From DASULK01 sp036381835 (GTDB lineage Bacteria > Actinomycetota > Actinomycetes > Mycobacteriales > Micromonosporaceae): 64,000 nucleotides of DNA. The notes under the pieces are model-generated. The model had not been told where the DNA came from. It saw only the letters and a list, made by a program, of their open reading frames with translations, and searched no databases. How positions within the stretch are numbered: position 1 is the stretch's first letter; each line of letters opens with the position of its first letter. The position numbers were made by a program, and so were the translations under genes. The stretch spans positions 15,469 to 79,468 of the forward strand of contig DASVCA010000047.1 of NCBI GenBank assembly GCA_036381835.1, read 5' to 3'. Of this stretch, positions 17,326 to 26,123 are shown in pieces.

Positions 17326-18252
17326 TCACAGTTCCGCGGTGAACCCTTCCCGCCACGAGCCGTAGCGGGGCCGCCAGTCGAGGCTCAGTCGGGCGCGGGC
17401 GTTGTCGGCCCCGCGCAGCTGGGTCATGAACGCCACGCCCCAGCCACCGACCGCCAGCTTGGCGAGTGCGGCGGGCGCGCCCTTCGGGGCCGGCGCCTGC
17501 AACAGCTTCGCCAGGAACGGCAGCCACTCGCTCATGCGGGCCGGTTCGTCGTCGACGACGTTCAGCGCCCCCGTGACGTCCTTGTCGAGTGCGGCGACGA
17601 TCGCGCTCGCGGCGTCGTGGGCGTGGGTGAAGGAGAAGGTCGAGGTACCGCCGCCGACCAGCGGCACCTTGCCGGCCCGTACCTGCTGGGTGAACGATCC
17701 TTCCTTCGCGTAGATCGAGCCGGGCCCGTAGAGGTGGCCGAACCGCAGCACCAGGCCGTTCGCCTGGTTGGTGACCTCCTCCAACTCCTTCAGCGCGGCG
17801 AGGACGGGAGCGAACTGCTTGGGCGGGTTCTGCCAGAACGGCGCGTCCTCGTTGGCCGGACCGCTGCCGCTCGGGTCATAGGCGTAGGCCAATCCCTGGG
17901 TGATGACCCGGCGCGCCCCGGACTCGGTCGCGGCGTCCAGCAGGTTCCGCGTTCCCTCGGTGCGCAGCCGGTTGGTGACCGCGAAGTCCTTCGCCAAGCG
18001 CCTCGGGTTGATTGCGGCCGGAATGGCGGTGAGGAGGTGCACCACGGCGTCGGGTTTGGCGTCGCGGACGGCCTTGGTCAGCGCGGTCCGGTCGAGCGCG
18101 TCGGCCACCACCAGCTTCGCGCCGGTCTGCTCGACGACGTCGGCGCGAGCACGAGACCGGGCGAGTCCGATGACCTCGTGTCCGCTCGAGGTGAGCAGCG
18201 GAATGAGCTGGCGGCCGATGACCCCGGTGGCTCCAGCCACGAGTACTCGCAT
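17326..18252 (-). CDS. NAD(P)-dependent epimerase/dehydratase (ECF41-linked COE-type protein)
   Basis: 308-aa extended short-chain dehydrogenase with the N-terminal GATGVIGRQ motif and a later YGPGS segment. ECF41 genes are usually next to a carboxymuconolactone decarboxylase, oxidoreductase or epimerase (COE proteins), and this is the epimerase version. The catalytic Tyr-x-x-x-Lys of true sugar epimerases is not obvious at the usual place, so the substrate is unclear. ATG at 18252 has an AGGAGG-like site. It is the first gene of the epimerase-sigma operon. Confidence 0.85.
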   Translation of the reverse strand: MRVLVAGATGVIGRQLIPLLTSSGHEVIGLARSRARADVVEQTGAKLVVADALDRTALTKAVRDAKPDAVVHLLTAIPAAINPRRLAKDFAVTNRLRTEGTRNLLDAATESGARRVITQGLAYAYDPSGSGPANEDAPFWQNPPKQFAPVLAALKELEEVTNQANGLVLRFGHLYGPGSIYAKEGSFTQQVRAGKVPLVGGGTSTFSFTHAHDAASAIVAALDKDVTGALNVVDDEPARMSEWLPFLAKLLQAPAPKGAPAALAKLAVGGWGVAFMTQLRGADNARARLSLDWRPRYGSWREGFTAEL

Positions 18253-18316
18253 GATTCCTCCTGATCCAATTCGGTCGGTCCCCCCGACTTCGGGGCGACC
18301 GGGAACCTGGGATCAG

Positions 18317-18343
18317 GACGAATGCGGTCGTCGGATTGTGACA
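18317..18343 (-). promoter_or_regulatory. ECF41-type promoter (TGTCACA - 16 nt - CGTC)
   Basis: Read on the minus strand, TGTCACA (18343-18337) is followed by exactly 16 nt and then CGTC (18320-18317), upstream of the epimerase start at 18252. This matches the published ECF41 target consensus as I remember it, and the sigma factor itself is the next gene, so the operon is probably autoregulated. Confidence 0.75.
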
Positions 18344-18412
18344 GATTCAGATTGTGATGTGCGCCACATCTATTGCGGATATGAGCCGCCCGGATGGGGA
18401 TTCGCGGACGAG

Positions 18413-19600
18413 TCAGGTGCGCGGCGGCGGGGCCAGCTCCCGGTGCAACATCCGCCGCAGATACAGGCTGGTGACGGCGATGATCGCCAACACGGCGGCG
18501 GCCGCGGCGGCGACCACAACCGGTGGCAGCCCGATCGTCGCGGGGGCCACCGTGGCGAGCAGCAACAGCCCGACCGGTCGGGGCCAGGCGACCCGGCTGT
18601 AGATCGCGTATTCCAGTAGGGCACGGCCGGCCAGGAACAGCGCGGGGCCAACGAAGATGACCAACACCCAGGCCGGCTCCGCGCGACCGAGAGGAGCATC
18701 GATGATCAGTTTGTCGCCGACTGCGCTGATGACGATCCCGAGCACCATGATGAGGTGGGCGACGGATCCCAGTTCGCCCACCCGGCCGGGATTCTTCGAG
18801 GCCAGGATGGCTGCGGGCAGTATCTGCCCGGCCCGGTGGAAGTAGATCAGCGCGAGCAGCACCGTGATCGCGAACGACACGGTCAAGGCGACCATCCGAG
18901 CCCGGTCGAACCCGTACGGCGTGACCTCGATCCCGGAGGCCAGGAGCGTCTCGCCGAGCCCGATGATCAGGATCTGACGGTATCGCTCCGCCAGGTGCTC
19001 CGCTGCGATCCGCTGCCGCCCCAGCCCCGCTCTACCGAGTCGCGGAGTGGGGAAATCGAGGATCCCGGCCAGGTAGTCGATGCCGACGCCGACGGTCCAC
19101 CACGCCAGCCGGGCACCGCCTTCGGCGAACGCCCCCGCGATCCACGGTCCCGAGGAGATCGTGGCCCAGAAAAGGATCCGAATGCTGACGAGCTGCGCGT
19201 CACGGTCTCCGCCGAGCAACACCAGCCAAACGTGCCGCAGCATCTGCAGGCCCACGTAGAGCCCGGCGAAGACGGCTCCGCGCTCGGCGAACGCCCGGGG
19301 TATCGCGACCGCCATCATCAGACTGGCGAACATGGTGGCGATGACCAGAAACTGGATCACCGGCCGGCTCGGGGCGTATCGGTTGGTCATCCGCGCCGTG
19401 CGATACCAGACCCGCCACAGGGCTGCGGTGAGCACCAGCGTCTCGCAGAAACCGATCCAGTCGAGCCTGTCCACCAGGCGCTCGCTCAGCCGGGTGAACG
19501 CGAACACGAACACCACGTCGAAGAGCAGCTCTATGAAGACCGCCTGCTGCGGATCCCGATGAGTGCGCAGCGGTTCGGTTGGACCGCGAGTCGTCCCCAA
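18413..19600 (-). CDS. Low temperature requirement protein A (LtrA) family membrane protein
   Basis: 395 aa with about ten hydrophobic segments. The N-terminal VFIELLFDVVFVFAF and the later YRQILIIGLGETLLASG blocks are LtrA family landmarks. The molecular function of LtrA proteins is not settled. The gene appears to begin at TTG (19600), preceded by a GGGGTTAGGG ribosome-like site, because no ATG or GTG is available before the conserved N-terminus. It reads towards the ECF41 operon and is divergent from the LysE gene. Confidence 0.82.
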   Translation of the reverse strand: MGTTRGPTEPLRTHRDPQQAVFIELLFDVVFVFAFTRLSERLVDRLDWIGFCETLVLTAALWRVWYRTARMTNRYAPSRPVIQFLVIATMFASLMMAVAIPRAFAERGAVFAGLYVGLQMLRHVWLVLLGGDRDAQLVSIRILFWATISSGPWIAGAFAEGGARLAWWTVGVGIDYLAGILDFPTPRLGRAGLGRQRIAAEHLAERYRQILIIGLGETLLASGIEVTPYGFDRARMVALTVSFAITVLLALIYFHRAGQILPAAILASKNPGRVGELGSVAHLIMVLGIVISAVGDKLIIDAPLGRAEPAWVLVIFVGPALFLAGRALLEYAIYSRVAWPRPVGLLLLATVAPATIGLPPVVVAAAAAAVLAIIAVTSLYLRRMLHRELAPPPRT

Positions 19601-19692
19601 CGCCCTAACCCCGTTTATCCCCTTCGGGGACTATTTCACAGAACGGCCAGCTCGGCGGCCGACTCATACGTACCCAGGCGTCGCCGCGGCGT

Positions 19693-19704
19693 TACCGTCA
19701 GCCC
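19693..19704 (+). promoter_or_regulatory. Putative leaderless -10 element for the LysE gene
   Basis: TACCGT (19693-19698) fits the actinobacterial TANNNT -10 and ends 6 nt before the GTG start at 19705. No Shine-Dalgarno sequence is present, so transcription probably starts at or next to the start codon. Confidence 0.4.
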
Positions 19705-20301
19705 GTGATCCAGTCCGCCTTCGCGGGCTTCGCCACGGCGACGGCGCTGCTCGTCGTCATCGGCCCGCAGAACGCCTTCGTGCTCCGCCAGGGGCTGCGC
19801 CATGAGCACGTCTGGCCGGTAGTCGCGGTCTGCGCCGCCTCCGACGCCTTGCTGATCTCGGCGGGGATCGCCGGCCTCGGCGCGGCGGTCGCCCGCCAGC
19901 CGGCTCTACTCGCCGTCACCCGATGGGGAGGTGCTGCGTTCCTCCTGGGCTACGCCGTCCTCGCGCTCCGCCGGGCGCTGTGGCCCGGCCGACTGACCCC
20001 CTCGGGTGGATCGGCCACGACATTGCCGGCGGCCCTGCTGACGTGCCTGGCGTTCACCTATCTGAACCCGCACGTCTATCTGGACACGGTTCTGCTGGTC
20101 GGCTCGGTCGCCCACCAGCAGCCCTACCCGTGGACGTTCGGGACCGGTGCCGTGCTCGCCAGCGCCGCCTGGTTCACCGCGCTCGGCATGGGTGCCCGTC
20201 GACTCGCGCCGCTGTTCGCCCGGCCCACGGCCTGGCGTGTGCTCGATGGTCTGATCGCCGCGGCGTTGGTCGTGCTGGCCGGCTCGCTGATACTCGCCTG
20301 A
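19705..20301 (+). CDS. LysE/ArgO family amino acid exporter
   Basis: 198 aa with about six membrane segments and the family N-terminal signature IGPQNAFVLRQGL. The NPHVYLDTVLL segment near residue 116 is also typical. Members export basic amino acids such as lysine and arginine. No LysG-type regulator is adjacent. The GTG start at 19705 lacks a ribosome site but has a -10-like hexamer 6 nt upstream, suggesting a leaderless mRNA. Confidence 0.87.
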   Translation: MIQSAFAGFATATALLVVIGPQNAFVLRQGLRHEHVWPVVAVCAASDALLISAGIAGLGAAVARQPALLAVTRWGGAAFLLGYAVLALRRALWPGRLTPSGGSATTLPAALLTCLAFTYLNPHVYLDTVLLVGSVAHQQPYPWTFGTGAVLASAAWFTALGMGARRLAPLFARPTAWRVLDGLIAAALVVLAGSLILA

Positions 20302-20453
20302 CCGCTCGGCCGCGGAGCGGCTCCGCCGAAAACCTATCGCGGCCCAGGCGAGGTGCCCCTAGCATCGAGGGCATGGAGCGCTGACACCACGGCAGGCCCG
20401 CGCCCGAGGCGGTACGCCCGGCGGGCTCTCACCTTCCGACTCCGAGGTGCCTG

Positions 20454-22097
20454 GTGTCCGCGATTCTCTGCGCGCAAGACTTGATCAAGATCTACGACGA
20501 ACGTCGCGTGCTCGACGGCGTCAGCCTCACCGCCGCACCCGGTCAGCGGATCGGGCTGATCGGGGAGAACGGCGTCGGCAAATCGACCCTGCTGCGACTG
20601 CTCGCCGGCGTCGAGGAGCCCGACGGCGGACAGGTGGTCCGCCCGATCGACGCCGGCTTCCTGCATCAGGAGCTGCCTTATCCCGGCACCGCCACCGTCG
20701 GGGATGTGCTCGCTGACGCACTCGCCGAGCTGCGGGCAGCACAGGACAGGCTGCAGGAGCTGGCGCACGCGCTGCAACGCCGACCCGATGATCAGGGGCT
20801 GCTGGCGGCGTACGGCGAAACCCTGCAATGGGCGGTGGAGCACGACCTGTGGGACGCGGACCGCCGCGCCGATCTGGTGCTCGCCGGACTGGGACTGGCT
20901 GCGATCTCCCGCGACCGGCGGATGGGCGAGCTGTCCGGCGGTGAACGGTCCCGGCTCGGGTTGGCCGCCCTGCTGATACGGCAGCCGCAGGCGCTGCTGC
21001 TCGACGAACCCACGAATCATCTCGACGACGACGCGATGGTGTTTCTCCAGGCGCACCTGGCCGGGTTGCCGGGTGCGGTGGTGGTGGCGAGCCATGACCG
21101 CACGCTGCTCGACGCGGTGTGCACGCACATCGTGGACCTCGATCCCTCTCGGCACGGCGTCACCCGTTACGGCGGCGGGTATTCGGACTATCTGCGGGCT
21201 AAGCGCATCGAGCGCTGCAAATGGGAGGAGCGGTACGCCGCCGAGCAGGAGCAACTGAGCAAGCTGCGTCTGGCGGTGCGCACCACCGCGCGTCAGGTCG
21301 CCCACCATCGCCCGCGCCGCGACGGCGACAAAATGGCATACGACCGCCACGGGGGCCGGGTGGAGGCACAGGTCTCCCGCCGGGTACGCAACGCCCAGCG
21401 GAGACTGGACGAGCTGAGCCGCCGGCAGGTCGCCAAACCCCCGACGCCGCTGCGGTTCGCCGGCACCCTGACCGTCGACCACGACGTCGATGGACTGGCG
21501 GTGTCGTTGCGTGGGGTCTGCGTACCGGGCCGGCTCCACGTGGCCGAGTTCGACCTGCCGATGCGGGGGCGCCTGCTGGTGGAGGGCCGGAACGGGGCGG
21601 GTAAGTCGACCTTGCTCGCGGTGTTGGCCGGGCACCTGGCCCCGGCCGCCGGTTCGGTGTGGCGACGGCCCGGTCTGCGGGTGGGCCTGTTGGCGCAGGA
21701 CGTCGAGTTCCCCGACCCGGATCGCACCCCGAGGCAGGTGTACGAGGCGGCAGCCGGTAATGCTCTCGTACCCCTGACCGAATTGGGCTTGATCGCTCCC
21801 CGTGATCTGGATCGGCCGGTGGCGGTGCTCAGCGTCGGGCAGCGTCGACGGTTGGCGCTCGCACTGCTGATCGCCCGTCCCCCGCACCTGCTGCTGCTCG
21901 ACGAGCCCACGAACCACATCTCCCTGGCGCTCGCCGAAGAGTTGGAGGAGGCGCTGCACCAGGCGCCGGGGGCGGTGGTGGTCGCCAGTCACGATCGTTG
22001 GCTGCGGCGTCGGTGGTCCGGGGCGCGGCTGCGGATCACGTTCGGGGAGGCCGGGCGGAACGCGGCCGGGTCGGGTACGGGAGAATGCCGGGCGTGA
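20454..22097 (+). CDS. ABC-F family ATPase (ribosome-associated type)
   Basis: 547 aa with two ABC domains and no membrane segments. Walker A motifs are GENGVGKST and GRNGAGKST. The signature and Walker B are LSGGERS with LLLDEPTNHLD in domain 1, and LSVGQRR with LLLDEPTNHIS in domain 2. ABC-F proteins act on the ribosomal E site, either rescuing stalled ribosomes or protecting against antibiotics. The inter-domain linker (about 225-330) is long and Arg-rich. It might protect against a ribosome-targeting compound, but nothing ties it to the nearby cluster. GTG at 20454 has GAGGTG upstream. Confidence 0.88.
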   Translation: MSAILCAQDLIKIYDERRVLDGVSLTAAPGQRIGLIGENGVGKSTLLRLLAGVEEPDGGQVVRPIDAGFLHQELPYPGTATVGDVLADALAELRAAQDRLQELAHALQRRPDDQGLLAAYGETLQWAVEHDLWDADRRADLVLAGLGLAAISRDRRMGELSGGERSRLGLAALLIRQPQALLLDEPTNHLDDDAMVFLQAHLAGLPGAVVVASHDRTLLDAVCTHIVDLDPSRHGVTRYGGGYSDYLRAKRIERCKWEERYAAEQEQLSKLRLAVRTTARQVAHHRPRRDGDKMAYDRHGGRVEAQVSRRVRNAQRRLDELSRRQVAKPPTPLRFAGTLTVDHDVDGLAVSLRGVCVPGRLHVAEFDLPMRGRLLVEGRNGAGKSTLLAVLAGHLAPAAGSVWRRPGLRVGLLAQDVEFPDPDRTPRQVYEAAAGNALVPLTELGLIAPRDLDRPVAVLSVGQRRRLALALLIARPPHLLLLDEPTNHISLALAEELEEALHQAPGAVVVASHDRWLRRRWSGARLRITFGEAGRNAAGSGTGECRA

Positions 22098-23539
22098 CGC
22101 TGCGCAATCAGGGCAAGCCCGAGGTTCCGAACGTGCTCGCCGCCCGCTACGCCTCCCCGGAGCTGGTCGCGATCTGGTCTCCCGAGGAGAAGATCCGGAT
22201 GGAGCGGCGGTTGTGGCTCGCGGTGCTCCGTGCCCAACGGGACCTCGGCGTGGCGGTGCCGGACGGGGTCATCGAGGCGTACGAGCGGGTGCTCGACCAG
22301 GTCGACCTGACGTCGATCGCGGCCCGCGAGCGGGTCACCCGGCACGACGTGAAGGCCCGGATCGAGGAGTTCTGCGCGCTGGCCGGGCACGAGCACGTGC
22401 ACAAGGGGATGACCTCGCGGGACCTGACGGAGAACGTCGAGCAGCTGCAGATCCGGGCGTCGCTGGAGCTGATCCGCGACCGTGCGGTGGCGGCGCTGGC
22501 CCGGCTGGCCCGGCTCGCGGTGGAACACAGCGAGCTGGTCATGACCGGACGCTCGCACAATGTGCCGGCCCAGGCGACCACGCTCGGCAAACGGTTCGCC
22601 TCCGCTGCGGAGGAACTGCTGATCGCGTACGAGCGGCTCGACGATCTGATCGGCCGCTACCCGCTGCGCGGTATCAAGGGTCCGGTGGGCACCGCCGCCG
22701 ACCAGCTCGACCTGTTCGACGGCGACGCCGAACGGGTGGCCGAGCTGGAGCGGCGGGTGGCCGAGCATCTGGGCTTCCGCCGGGTGTTGGACAGCGTCGG
22801 GCAGGTCTATCCGCGTTCGCTCGACTTCGACGTGCTGAGCGCGCTGGTGCAGATCGTCGCCGCGCCGTCGTCGCTGGCGACGACGATCCGGTTGATGGTC
22901 GGCCAGGAGCTGGCCACCGAGGGATTCAAGCCCGGCCAGGTGGGCTCCAGCGCCATGCCGCACAAGATGAACACCCGGTCCAGTGAGCGGATCAACGGAC
23001 TCGCGGTGGTCGTCCGGGGCTATCTGTCGATGACGGGCGAGCTGGCCGGCGACCAGTGGAACGAGGGCGACGTGTCCTGCTCGGTGGTGCGTCGGGTGGC
23101 GCTGCCGGACGCCTTCTTCGCCGTCGACGGGCTGTTTCAGACCTTCCTCACCGTGCTGGACGAGTTCGGTGCCTATCCGGCGGTGGTCGCCCGCGAGCTG
23201 GACCGCTATCTGCCGTTTCTGGCCACCACGAAGATCCTGGTCGCGGCGGTGCGGCGCGGGGTGGGCCGGGAGGTCGCCCATGAGGCGATCAAGGAACACG
23301 CGGTCGCGGTGGCGCTCGCCATGCGGGAGCAGGGTGTGGCCGAGAACGATCTGTTCGACCGGCTCGCGGCGGATTCTCGGCTGCGGCTCACCCGGGTGGA
23401 GATCGACGAACTGGTCGCGGACCGTAAGGCGTTCGTCGGTGCCGCGCCCGCACAGGTCCGGGCGGTGGCCGACCGGATCGCCGCGGTGGTGGCCGACCAT
23501 CCGGCTGCCGCCGCCTACGACCCGGCCCCGATTCTCTGA
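22094..23539 (+). CDS. purB: Adenylosuccinate lyase
   Basis: About 481 aa. The fumarase/aspartase superfamily signature GSSAMPHKMN and TGRSHNVPAQ are present, with the PurB-type N-terminus PNVLAARYAS. It catalyses two steps: SAICAR to AICAR in de novo purine synthesis and adenylosuccinate to AMP. The start is probably GTG at 22094, which overlaps the ABC-F stop as GTGA and has GGGAGA at a good distance. ATG at 22085 is possible but too close to that site. It is separated from the purS-purQ-purL and purF-purM groups by 2-8 kb. Confidence 0.92.
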   Translation: MTLRNQGKPEVPNVLAARYASPELVAIWSPEEKIRMERRLWLAVLRAQRDLGVAVPDGVIEAYERVLDQVDLTSIAARERVTRHDVKARIEEFCALAGHEHVHKGMTSRDLTENVEQLQIRASLELIRDRAVAALARLARLAVEHSELVMTGRSHNVPAQATTLGKRFASAAEELLIAYERLDDLIGRYPLRGIKGPVGTAADQLDLFDGDAERVAELERRVAEHLGFRRVLDSVGQVYPRSLDFDVLSALVQIVAAPSSLATTIRLMVGQELATEGFKPGQVGSSAMPHKMNTRSSERINGLAVVVRGYLSMTGELAGDQWNEGDVSCSVVRRVALPDAFFAVDGLFQTFLTVLDEFGAYPAVVARELDRYLPFLATTKILVAAVRRGVGREVAHEAIKEHAVAVALAMREQGVAENDLFDRLAADSRLRLTRVEIDELVADRKAFVGAAPAQVRAVADRIAAVVADHPAAAAYDPAPIL

Positions 23540-23550
23540 CCGGTCGGTCC

Positions 23551-23997
23551 CTACGGCGACTCGTCCGGGGTGGGGGTCGCCGCCGCGCTGGACAGGTTGG
23601 GGGCGCTGGCCGGCTCGGGGATCTTCTCCAGCTCCTCGGCCGGTTGCGGCTCCGGAGGAGGTGCGATCTGCCTGGGGTCGGGGGCGCAGCGGACGGCCAC
23701 CACGGCGGTCCCGTACGCACACACCTCCATCCACATCTCGCCCACCTCGCGGTGCTCGAACTGCATGCCGAGCACCGCGTTCGCGCCGAGCCGCTGCGCC
23801 TCCTCGCCGAGTCGGGTGACCGCGTCGGTGCGCCAGCGGGTGAGGTTCTCCGGTGCCTTGTCGTCGTAGTTGCCGCCGCGAAGGTTCTTCACCCCTTCGC
23901 GGTACGGGTTGCGGGTTCGGGCGATGGATGCCACGACTGCGCCGAGGACCGCACGGATCTCGTAGCCGGGAAGGGTGTCCGTCGTCACCACCAGCAC
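23551..23997 (-). CDS. YbjQ/UPF0145 family heavy-metal-binding-domain protein
   Basis: About 148 aa from the chosen GTG. The core VVTTDTLPGYEI, followed by a glycine-rich strand and LGANAVLGMQFEH, is the YbjQ fold, a pentameric beta-alpha protein of unknown role. A Pro/Glu-rich tail of about 50 residues is added at the C-terminus. The frame stays open upstream to 24132, but that extension does not look like coding sequence. GTG at 23997 matches where family members usually begin, though no ribosome site is visible. It converges on purB with 11 nt between stops. Confidence 0.75.
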   Translation of the reverse strand: MLVVTTDTLPGYEIRAVLGAVVASIARTRNPYREGVKNLRGGNYDDKAPENLTRWRTDAVTRLGEEAQRLGANAVLGMQFEHREVGEMWMEVCAYGTAVVAVRCAPDPRQIAPPPEPQPAEELEKIPEPASAPNLSSAAATPTPDESP

Positions 23998-24148
23998 GCT
24001 GTTGATGCTGTCAAGAGTGACTCGCGCCGTTTGGGCGGTTGCCCCGGGCTGTGAGGATGTTGCAAAACGGTGCGGCGCGGACGTCGGGTTCCAGACGTGA
24101 CGTCCGCGCCGCAGGAGGGCGACACCCGTCAATCGGGTGTTTCCGGTG

Positions 24149-24835
24149 TCAGACGCCCGTGATCGAGCGGATCCAGGACCGGCTGGCGGCGACGCTGCTG
24201 TAGTTCTGGATGCTGTAGCCGTCGGCGGTGGAGGCGACGCCGACCTGGCGGCCGTTGTAGAACTGCGGGCCGCCCGAGTCGCCCCGCCAGGCGTTGCCGT
24301 TGATCCGCGAGCTGCGGATCGCCTGGCCGCCGTACGCGTCGGTGGCGCTGTTGCTGGTCACCTGCACGTTGGCGGTCTTCAGCACGGTGGATGCCGAGCA
24401 GCCGCTGTAGCAGGTCATGCCCCAGCCGTAGATGTAGTTGGTGGAGCCGACCGGCGGGTTGCTGTCGGCGAGGGTCACGTAGCTGGTGCTGACCGGGCTC
24501 GACAGCCGCATCAGCGCGATGTCGTACCGGGCGTATGCGGCGGTGACGCTGCGGGTGACGCCGCCGGACGAGCGGTAGACGCTGCCGACCCGAACCGACA
24601 TGCTGCCGCTGACGCAGTGCCGCGCGGTCATCACCCACTCGGGCGCGATGATCGTCCCGGAGCAGGTGAAGTTTCCGTTGCTGAACACCGCGGCGGCCCA
24701 GGGGGCGGACGAGACATAGCTGCCGCCGATGATGTACGGCTCGACGGTGTTGGGCTTGGCGACCGCGCCGGAGGGCGCGAGAAGCGCTCCCGCGAGCGCC
24801 GAGGCGAGCACGGCGAGACCAAGACGGACGCGCAT
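24149..24835 (-). CDS. Secreted chymotrypsin-fold (S1) serine protease
   Basis: 228 aa. A signal peptide (1-26, ending AVA) is followed by a short propeptide and the mature N-terminus IIGG (35-38). The triad is H73 (TARHC), D105 (YDIAL) and S187 (GDSGGP). The residue that aligns with trypsin Asp189 is N181, and the Cys191 equivalent is W183, so trypsin-like cleavage after Lys/Arg is doubtful. ATG at 24835 has AAAGGAG 6 nt upstream. It is a secreted hydrolase, probably for nutrient scavenging or development. Confidence 0.88.
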   Translation of the reverse strand: MRVRLGLAVLASALAGALLAPSGAVAKPNTVEPYIIGGSYVSSAPWAAAVFSNGNFTCSGTIIAPEWVMTARHCVSGSMSVRVGSVYRSSGGVTRSVTAAYARYDIALMRLSSPVSTSYVTLADSNPPVGSTNYIYGWGMTCYSGCSASTVLKTANVQVTSNSATDAYGGQAIRSSRINGNAWRGDSGGPQFYNGRQVGVASTADGYSIQNYSSVAASRSWIRSITGV

Positions 24836-25092
24836 GCAGGGCTCCTTTCGTCGGTTCGCCGCCCGGGATCTCCGGGACGGCAAGGGTCCGGGCAGTGGTT
24901 TGCACCACCCGGGAAGGCAGCGCCCTTCATCGATGTCTAGGCGCCAATGGCAGGATAGGTATCCATCGACATATAGACAAGAATTGAGGAATAAGATCTT
25001 TTTCATTGGTGGCTGCGGCGCCACGTGAACCTGCCTCGGCGCGCTCGGGTAGAGTCGGCCCCGACGAAGGGGAGCAGCCCCAAGGGGCGCAG

Positions 25093-25701
25093 ATGGAACA
25101 CGTGCTCGCCGCGCTGGCGGCGTTCGTGCTGATCGTGCCGGTGGAACTGCCGGACAAGACCTTCGTCGCCACCCTCGTGCTGACCACCCGCTATCCGGCG
25201 CTCCCGGTATGGCTCGGCGTCATCGCCGCGTTCGGGGTGCAGTCTCTCGTCGCGGTCGGTGCCGGGAGCCTGCTCGCCCAACTGCCGCAGCGGCCGATCG
25301 CACTCCTCGCCGCCTTGCTGTTCGCCGTCGGTGCCGTGATCCTGCTGCGTAGCACCCGCCGAGGTGACGCGCTGGAAGCGGAGCAGGGCGAGGCGTACGA
25401 GGGGAAGATCCCCGCGGGTCGGCGCGGCTGGCGGGCCGCCGCCGCGAGTTTCCTCGTCCTGTTCACAGCCGAGTGGGGAGACCTGTCCCAGCTGCTTACC
25501 GCCGGCCTCGTGGCCGCCGGCCGGCCGGCGGTGCCGGTCCTCATCGGTGCCTGGCTCGCGCTCGCTGCGGTCTCGGGAACGGCGGTGCTGCTCGGACGCT
25601 GGTTGCTGCGCCGGGTGCGCCTCACCCTGATCCGCTATCTGGCGGCTGCGGTCTGCGCCACAATCGCGGTGGCCACCGCGGGGAGCGCATTGGTCGGCTG
25701 A
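25093..25701 (+). CDS. GDT1/TMEM165 family (UPF0016) cation transporter
   Basis: 202 aa, six predicted membrane segments in two repeats. The repeats carry the family acidic motifs ELPDKT (residues 18-23) and EWGDLS. Members move Mn2+ and Ca2+ in exchange for protons. The first motif reads E-L-P-D-K-T instead of the common E-x-G-D-K-T, a frequent actinobacterial variant. The ATG at 25093 is preceded by AAGGGG. A small GGGG-CCCC hairpin lies just upstream but is too short to be a Mn riboswitch. Confidence 0.83.
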   Translation: MEHVLAALAAFVLIVPVELPDKTFVATLVLTTRYPALPVWLGVIAAFGVQSLVAVGAGSLLAQLPQRPIALLAALLFAVGAVILLRSTRRGDALEAEQGEAYEGKIPAGRRGWRAAAASFLVLFTAEWGDLSQLLTAGLVAAGRPAVPVLIGAWLALAAVSGTAVLLGRWLLRRVRLTLIRYLAAAVCATIAVATAGSALVG

Positions 25702-25844
25702 CCGGTTTCGACACCGTTGGCACCGATGTCGCAGCTCCGGTGATCAGCACGTGCGGGGATCGGTATGCGCACCAGGTACGCTGGGGCCGTCCCCCGTTAT
25801 GGGCCAACCCCAAACTGCACTGCTCACACCGTCAGGAGTGCCCA

Positions 25845-26123
25845 GTGGCTCGCGTCGTCATCGACGTCATGCTCAAGCCGGAGATCCTCGATCCCCAGGG
25901 GCAGGCCGTCGCCAACGCACTACCCAGACTCGGCGTCACCGATGTGGCGTCCGTTCGCATCGGCCGTCGCATCGAGATCGAGTTCGCGGACGATTCGGGC
26001 GATCCGCAGGACCAGCTCGACCAGGCCAGAGAGATAGCCGACCGGTTGCTGGCCAATCCGGTGATCGAAGACTACACGGTTCGGCTTGAGGCCGGTGCCG
26101 ACCGCGAGGACGTGCCGGCATGA
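25845..26123 (+). CDS. purS: Phosphoribosylformylglycinamidine synthase subunit PurS
   Basis: 92 aa, the normal PurS size, beginning VARVVIDVMLKPEILDPQG. PurS bridges PurQ and PurL in the three-part FGAM synthase, helping pass ammonia from PurQ to PurL. The GTG start at 25845 has AGGAG 6 nt upstream. The stop overlaps purQ as ATGA. Confidence 0.92.
   Translation: MARVVIDVMLKPEILDPQGQAVANALPRLGVTDVASVRIGRRIEIEFADDSGDPQDQLDQAREIADRLLANPVIEDYTVRLEAGADREDVPA

Noticed and set aside
16427..17527. 366-aa version of the ECF sigma factor
   Set aside because: The extra N-terminus is basic, lacks a ribosome site and reads through the epimerase 3' end; GTG at 17284 has GAGGAGG.
20334..23734. Long minus-strand open frames opposite the ABC-F and purB genes
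   Set aside because: They mirror codon bias of the sense genes and have no domain or ribosome site.
25060..25092. yybP-ykoY (Mn2+) riboswitch before the GDT1 gene
   Set aside because: A GGGGAGCAGCCCC hairpin is suggestive, but only 13 nt remain before the start codon and the second helix and conserved loops are missing.
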